Positions 57,323-64,000 of a DNA stretch of 64,000 nucleotides are shown here, in pieces. Within the stretch, counting starts at the first letter, position 1. Each line of letters opens with the position of its first letter. The DNA is taken from NCBI GenBank assembly GCA_003254925.1, contig QANZ01029243.1, positions 112,038 to 176,037 of the forward strand, in the 5' to 3' direction. The translations under genes and the position numbers were made by a program. Under the pieces are notes generated by a model that had not been told where the DNA came from, searched no databases, and saw only the letters and a program-made list of their open reading frames with translations. Origin of the DNA: Chamaecrista fasciculata. Its lineage: Eukaryota > Streptophyta > Magnoliopsida > Fabales > Fabaceae.

Positions 57323-60300
57323 TCATGACACATGAAGATTTTGAATTTCAATCTGTAGCGTTCTAATTTTTTTCTCTACATTTGATACTTCTTCTTGAAT
57401 CTCTAATAGCTTGTCAAGTCTATTTTGAGCTTGATCCTGGTAAGGTTTGCCAAGGATTTTAACAAAACTATCCAAATTCCCTGTGGCTTCCATGAGATCC
57501 TTCTTCATGGCTTCTTCAAGTTCATGGGCCAACGCGTCGGCTTTCCTTTTCACTTTATCAATCACACTCTTCCTACGAGCAGGGAAACTCGAAATAGCAA
57601 GATACCTGTAATAGAAACAGATCTCCACTGAGGTCAGCCAAAATCTAATCATGCAACCAACAAGAAAAAATAACAATAATAATAAATCCTCGTTTAAAAC
57701 ATAAGAAATATGTTTCTGCCAAGAATGAGATTACACAGCCACCATACTTTAAAAATGTGATAAAATCAATTTATAGTTCACTCAAAATAGGCATATTACC
57801 CGCCAGCAGAACAAAGGCCAAGAGCAAGAAGGTCTTCCAATGTGGTCGGCAGCACAGATGTCAGAAGCGAGGCAGAGAAACCGGCCACACCGAGTCCACC
57901 AAAAGCCCCTAAGAACTGATTTATACGGGCCACATATTAGATCAGAATGTTAAGTGACAATATAATTTAACAGTTGAAGATTTGATTAAAAAATAAAAAT
58001 CCAAGATGCTGAAACTTGAGTCAAAATATTTTACTAGAATGTTAATTGTTGATTAGTTCAACTTCAAACTTAAAGATAAAAAATAATATACATGTATATA
58101 CCTAGAGAGAGCGAGTTTTCACAGAATCACAATGACTTTCAATTTTCAAAGTTCTAACTTACCATCTCACGGACTTCTTTCTCAAATGATTTGGAAGCAG
58201 CGCTGCTGCTGAAGTTTTCTATCACCTGACTCCCAGCTTGGTCCACTTTCTTTAGCAACTCATAGGTCTCAAAATCCATCTGACTACTTACATTACTTAA
58301 TGAGGGCCATCGTTTTTCAAAGGATTGCTTGTACAATATTCCTTGATCAGTATTTTTGGATTGTAACCAATTTGCGTATTCTCCCAGTATTTTCTGCATG
58401 TTAAAATCAACCAAAAATAATTATTTCGGAAAACAGATACAGATACCTTCACTTATTATATACTAATCATATTGTCCAGCATTGATATGAATGATGGACC
58501 TTCCTAAGCAATAGAATGTACAAAGGTGACTGATGCATCAAGTTATTCTGATAAGTCAGAGAATAAACACAGCTGCAATATAAACGGGATTTAGCATACA
58601 ACTTGGACCCACCCAACATAGGTTCTAAACCTTTCACCCAGCTACTAACCTGAGCAACTGCCACGGCAGGACCAATAATTTGATTCTGAATTCTTGAGGT
58701 AGCAGGCATTGCATATTTTTCACCTTTGAATACATATGAAGTAGCAATGTCTAGATTTGATAATTGCAGAGAATCTTCAATAAGCTCCACAGCATTTGAT
58801 TTTGTAGTCTCGATCTGATCATTTGTAACAAACTTTATTAGGAATTACAGCACGTTAGGGGATATAAAGAGTAGATAAAGTTTTCTTAAACCAAAAATAT
58901 CTCAAACTTTTTCTTAACAAACCAATGCCAAAATTTGTCTTCTCCAAGAGAGGCTCTCAGTTTCCATCTTCATTGCAAAATCATTAACACTATTAACAAC
59001 ATCATTCATTGCAGCCAAATCCTGCCTGGCATATCGACAGTCTTGTGTCACAAGAGTGTTAGATGCTGAAATCAGTCTATCTGCAATTGCAACTGGTGTT
59101 TCAAGTTTCAGCTTCATTCTCTCCATTCCTGCTATTGTTGACCCATCTAAGAAGCTGTACAAGAACTTTTCAAATTCATAGAATCTGCTGGCTCTATAAA
59201 GAGAATCGTGATCAGAGACTGATAATTCCTCGTTAGCCTTTCTGATACCAGAGGTAGACATTAGTTTTGCTTCAAGAGCAGATCGAGCAGAAACAGGATA
59301 CAGTATCACATCTTCAGTATTTAGCAATTTTCGCACATTATCCTTGATGAACAACACTGCTTCCTTAAGCTGCATCAAATTGTGAAGGTAATTTAAGTAT
59401 ATTATAGTCATAATGGTAAATAATAAGATAGAGCTAACTGCTAATTTTATATAATTACTTGAGATTATACAAAATTATCAAAAGCTGATATGAAGCTTAA
59501 GTCATTGATGAACCTCATCAGTACTCTGATATATATCAGATTTATTCAAAACAAAGACAACTTTCTTTTTCCATTGCTGAGAATAACGAAGGAAAGCAAC
59601 CTGAAACACAGAACCAGCAAATAAGCAACAATCAGTGTTGCTAATAACTTAGAATAAAACATGTGATACCCTGCCTGAACAACAATAATGCCCTATTGGC
59701 ACGGTTTCATGACCTTACCTCACTTCCAGTTAAAGGACGATCAGCAGAAATAACAAACACAAGCAAATCTGCACGAGGTACAAATTCCTCCGTAAGACGC
59801 TGTTGCCTCAGGAGAATCACATTAGTTCCAGGCGTATCAACAACAGTCATCTGTTTTCAAAGGAATAAGAATAATGTTAAGCACACATCTAATTGCCCAC
59901 ATGAAATGGTGGCAAAGGGAATAATATAAATTAAGTGCATCTGATACAAAATAGACAATAATAAATCATCTCTGAATTTAAAAAAGCCACAGGTTAATTA
60001 ACTTACTTCTTTAAGAATTGGAGCAGGAAGGTAGCATATATATTGACCATCTGGATGCCTTTCACAACGTTGTTCTTCAAAATCTACATCTGTATATCGT
60101 AAAAATGTAATCTCGTTGGTCGTTGGAACAACTCCCTCTTTGAGATATCTTTGCCCAAGAAGCGCATTGATGACAGTAGATTTACCAGAGTTGAATTCCC
60201 CCTGGTAAAATCAGTAATTCAATGTTAGAGAGACAAGCAACTCTTTCGTTCTAAAGAAAAAATAGGACAATACATATAATGACTGCTATGCCAGAAAATA

Positions 60301-62400
60301 AGGCCGGAAAAGTAATGTCAAAATGCTTAACCCAATGCTTCTACTAATCAAACAGTTTTCCTTGTTTCAAATAACATGACAAATATAAAAAACATGTCAT
60401 TGACCACTCTGCATGAATAGAATCTCCTTAGGAGAACAGTATCGAAGTTTATCAAGACCAAAAAAAAAAAAAGCCACTATTAAGTGAACAGTGAATCAAT
60501 ATTCTGGTGCAGTGATTGTCTAAGGAGGTTATAGTACATTCAGATGAAATAAAAACTTCTTAAAAAAGGAAAACACAATAACAATAAGGAGAGAAGTTAA
60601 CAATACATATCAATTGTTAGTAAAATATTTCTTAAATAAAAGATTACAATAAGATTTTTCTTGTTTTGAAATTTAGAGCTAATACCAATGTATATTCCAG
60701 GAACCAGAATTTCTTGAGATTCAGCACACAATTACCACTATAACCAGTAAAAATGGCTCATCAATTTGAGAAACTGCATCATTAAGAAGTGAAACCTCCT
60801 CCATCTGTCATATGAAACAGATTCCAATTAATAGCCTGGTAAACAATGTGCAGGTCAAAATACAGAATAATGAAAATATAATTACTTCAAATACATGTTG
60901 TAAAGTTAAAATATCACCAGTGGAGCAGCTTTCTCGATAACTTTTATTGCTTCATTCATTACCGATCTCTCAATTTCTATCAATTGTTTTTCTCTATCCT
61001 CCAGTTTAGTAAATCCAGCAATAACCTCATTTTCCCTCTGAGAATCATTATCCATGTCTGATAACATATGATCACCAACTTTTCCACCATGATGATTTAT
61101 TGTTTTCTTATTGTTTGTATTCTCACTGCCAAATAGTGTGTGCAGAAATTCGTCATCAAATGAACCGAAACTTTCCAAATTGATAACAAAACCACTAGCA
61201 CCTGAAGCGAGTAAATTTGATGCATCAACACGAGAAATATCTTTTCCCCACGTGATGAAAATAGGTATCTTTGCGTTCTCATATATGGAATTAACATCCA
61301 CATTGATACGTTTCACATCAGCAATATCATATATAAGACAATCAGCACCTTCAGATTTAGATGCATTTACAGCATCATCTACAGTCTGGACAATTCTTGC
61401 AACTAAGGGAAGAACCACTGAATCAGATTTGGAATCCAACATGGTATTTCTTGCAACAACTGTTGGAAGACCTGCAGAGATGAGAGAAACACATAAGTAT
61501 GCCCGTGCCTGGAATCATCAAATACAGAGACAGGGGAAATGATGCGTACTTTAATAATAATAATAGGGCTAGTCTAGCAATAATAATAAAAGCGTGGGAT
61601 AATGCATAGCATATGAGGGACAAAACAAGGAGAAAATAAACACATGTCAAGGTCTTTAGCAATAATATACGAAAGCTCTTAAGATTCATTATTGTCAATT
61701 AAGTTTGCCACATTTCGCATCATCCGTATCCAATTCAATGGGCAAGTGATAAAGCAAAAGAGCAATGCCTATAAACCCACAGGGGATGCATAATCTAGGA
61801 GACCATAAAGAATGCATTTGAAGAAAAATTGAATGGAAAGAAAGCAAAGGAAGCTTCATGTGTTGATTTTCTTGGAATAACAGGAACACTAGAATGACCT
61901 TGATCAGAGAGCAGAACCCCGGTAGCAGCAGCAGCGGCAGCAATATCAACTCGCTCTGAAACCAGTAAAAAGGCGCGGTCCCGAACGACCGACTTCAACA
62001 AGCAAGCAGCCTCGTAAAGCCTAGCACCGGTGGCTTCATAGCTAGTGAGCACGACAATCCCAACCCATTTGGAGACGGCCTTGTCGATCAAATCTAGGGT
62101 ATCGCCACCGGCCAAAACGTCGTTAGGGTCCAATTGGAGAACGAGACTAGGGACTCTGATCTCGGGCCTCTTGTAGCCACCAGGGTACAATGTTCTGGGC
62201 TGCTGCTGTTCAGAAGGACGATTGGCTTGTTGCTCGTATTGATCGAAAGCATTGGAACTGTTAGAGAGAGAAAGAGAAGCGACAGAAGGATGAGGTCGCC
62301 GAAGGGGAAAGCGGGAGCGAGAAAAGTGGGTGTAGCGGGGAACTATGGCGGCGAATAGCGAAGGAGATAGAGAGGTCCGGTGAGAGAGAAGAGGTACCAT
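57323..62400 (-). CDS. FZL: FZL, chloroplast FZO-like dynamin-related membrane GTPase
   Basis: Eleven exons in transcript order: 62400-61899, 61471-60918, 60804-60736, 60201-60007, 59850-59719, 59600-59514, 59369-58923, 58814-58650, 58393-58163, 57915-57800, 57605-57323. All introns are GT..AG and join in phase to 926 aa, close to Arabidopsis FZL. FZL is a bacterial-dynamin/mitofusin-like GTPase of thylakoid and inner envelope that shapes grana. Seen: plastid transit peptide (Ser/Arg-rich first ~50 residues) and a thiamine-phosphate-synthase-like N-terminal region (about 90-330). GTPase motifs are G1 GEFNSGKST (376-384), G3 DTPGT (445-449) and G4 NKSD (503-506). A paired hydrophobic segment spans about 795-838, followed by a C-terminal coiled coil (KVKRKADALAHELEEAMKKD onward). 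All key GTPase residues are present. The start at 62400 is the first ATG in frame. Confidence 0.97.
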
Positions 62401-63707
62401 TGAAGGGAGAGAACTGAGAAGGCCCACAGGCTTATCGGCAAGCAAGAATTTCGGTGACTGTGTGAAATCTGAGTTTTATTCTTTTATCTTATCAGCAACA
62501 GAGTCAACAAACCAAGGAGTGAAGAAGAATTGAGTTTGGTATTCGATATTTCGTCTTCGATTCACAATGGACACTAACACACTAGGATATGGTGTGATGT
62601 GGATATGCTTGTCACTTTGCCACTTGCCAAGAGTGCAATACCTTCGGGAGGCGTTTGGCAGACATATTGAAAAAATAGTCCCGGATTATAAACTCCGCAC
62701 TAGAATAACCCCGCCTTTGATACGCGGATTGGAAAATTAGTTCCGGAAATATTATATTCTCAAGAATTACATAATTTCCTAAAATAGCTATTTTTTAATC
62801 CCACTCTACAAAATCTTGTCACTTTTCATCTTTGTCATTGTACAACTCTATGTGGCCTTGAAGTGCAGAATAAATTTATCAGGTTTGCCACTTTTTTAGA
62901 GTGAGACTTTTTTAGACAATTTTATTATGTTGAGAATTATGGACATTGTGTTATGAAATAGTTTTTTTCTCATGAATCTATTAATGTTATTTAAAAATTT
63001 TAATTATGATATAATTATTTTTTTGTGATAGTATTTTTTTCATAAATTATTTTGAAGAATTTTTACATTTGGTAAAGAAGTAGTTGATAATAAAAAGTCA
63101 AGGGCATATTTGTAAAAATATTAAACATTCCAAGAATATCAAAGTTGAACCAAACAAGCTCACTTTGTGTATAAAAAAAAAAGAGTCCAACACCTTTTTT
63201 ATCTTTTAAGCAAATGCAATTTTTTTAAACACAAGTTTTACTTTAATTTTTAATTACGTATGCAAAGTTTATTTATTATTAATTTTATTTTTAAAGTTTT
63301 ATATTTTGGTTAATTTTATTTAATAAATAATGATAAAGTTAAAAAAAAGTAATATAATTCAGAATCTATTTTTTATTAGTTTTATATTATATATCATAAA
63401 TCAAGTGAAATTTATGATAATATTAATTCAAATTATAAAAGTAACAAAAAAAATAAAATCTTGAAAATAAAATTAACAATAAATATTTGAAAAATTAAAT
63501 GGATAAAAAAAATTGCCTAAGTTTTTAACTTAGGTTATTTCTGAAGGACAATAAATTATGAAATAGTAAGTATCAACTCCCAACAAGAAAAGTAATAAAA
63601 CATAACATGTTTTTTTAATCTCGAAACATAATCATATTTTTTAAGAAAATGTTCAACTTAATTTTTTATTATTACATACAAATAATGTCTCATCTTATAT
63701 AAAAATT
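62401..63707. other. FZL promoter side and AT-rich spacer
   Basis: No gene is seen. The first ~150 bases upstream of the FZL ATG are its probable leader. Confidence 0.5.
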
Positions 63708-63941
63708 AGGGTAAATTACAAAAAAACGTATATGTGGTTTTGCCCGATTTCACATCACTGTTGTGTGGTTTAAAAGTCTCACTTTATGTACCTGTGTGTT
63801 TTGACGTTACCCACGTTAAGTATTTGAACTTTTTTTCCCGTTAGAATTTAGACGGAATAAGCATGTGACTCAGTGAAAAATCAAATTTTGGTCCACGAAC
63901 TATGGGATAAGTTTCATTTTGGTCCTAAACTGGGCATTTTC

Positions 63942-63945
<4 letters not shown>
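63708..63945. mobile_element. edge of a fold-back/MULE-like element cut by the window end
   Basis: Phrases such as GTATATGTGGTTTTGCCCGA, CACTTTATGTACCTGTGTG and TTTTGGTCCTAAACTGGGC resemble the arm sequences of the fold-back elements in this window (TTTTGGTCC). The mirror arm would lie outside the window. Confidence 0.45.

Positions 63946-64000
<55 letters not shown>
63946..64000 (+). repeat. (TC)n microsatellite at the window end
   Basis: Uninterrupted TC repeat running to the last base. Confidence 0.95.

Overview
The window is nuclear DNA of a flowering plant. It has spliced genes with GT..AG introns, AT-rich intergenic DNA and many plant transposon families. The recognisable genes are plant-specific: TT8, FZL, a FANTASTIC FOUR protein, a TBL protein and a plastid outer-envelope protein. 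Gene structures and TE types fit a eudicot; I cannot name the species.

Layout, left to right. 1-10 kb: the 3' end of a PhzF-family gene, an uncharacterised His-rich protein gene, an internally deleted Ty1/copia element (2453-3696), a fold-back element (4648-5063), an intronless basic-7S-globulin-like gene and a four-exon SmD1 gene. 10-22 kb: an OEP7-like small envelope protein, an F-box gene and a four-exon TBL gene. 22-27 kb: a 629-bp hAT-type MITE with perfect 8-bp target duplication, a single-domain DUF26 gene, a diverged LTR and a tRNA-type SINE. 27.6-33.4 kb: TT8 (bHLH42), seven exons, encoding about 660 aa. 36.4-38.2 kb: a five-exon gene of unknown function on the minus strand. 38-49 kb: gene-poor, with a 1.7-kb Pack-MULE-like element (41647-43371) carrying a captured CIPK kinase 5' fragment. 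49.8-52.7 kb: a FAF gene, then two nearly identical LTR copies around an assembly gap and a truncated MYC-type bHLH gene. 57.3-62.4 kb: an eleven-exon FZL gene on the minus strand. The last 300 bases are another transposon edge and a (TC)n tract.

The genes form no single pathway. TT8 controls flavonoid (proanthocyanidin/anthocyanin) genes, FZL remodels thylakoid membranes, SmD1 is a spliceosome core protein, TBL proteins acetylate wall polysaccharides and FAF proteins act on the meristem. Several are neighbours in paralogous Arabidopsis segments (from memory: FZL-FAF2 and the basic-7S-like proteases on chromosome 1; FAF1-SmD1b-PhzF on chromosome 4; TBL-FAF pairs on 3 and 5). The window therefore looks like an old conserved gene block expanded by transposons.

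No obviously new biological system was found. The strongest second-look items are the Pack-MULE-like element, the hAT MITE, the LTR/gap/bHLH junction, and the out-of-frame upstream start overlapping the TT8 ATG. Splice sites were placed by reading; no alignment or search was run.
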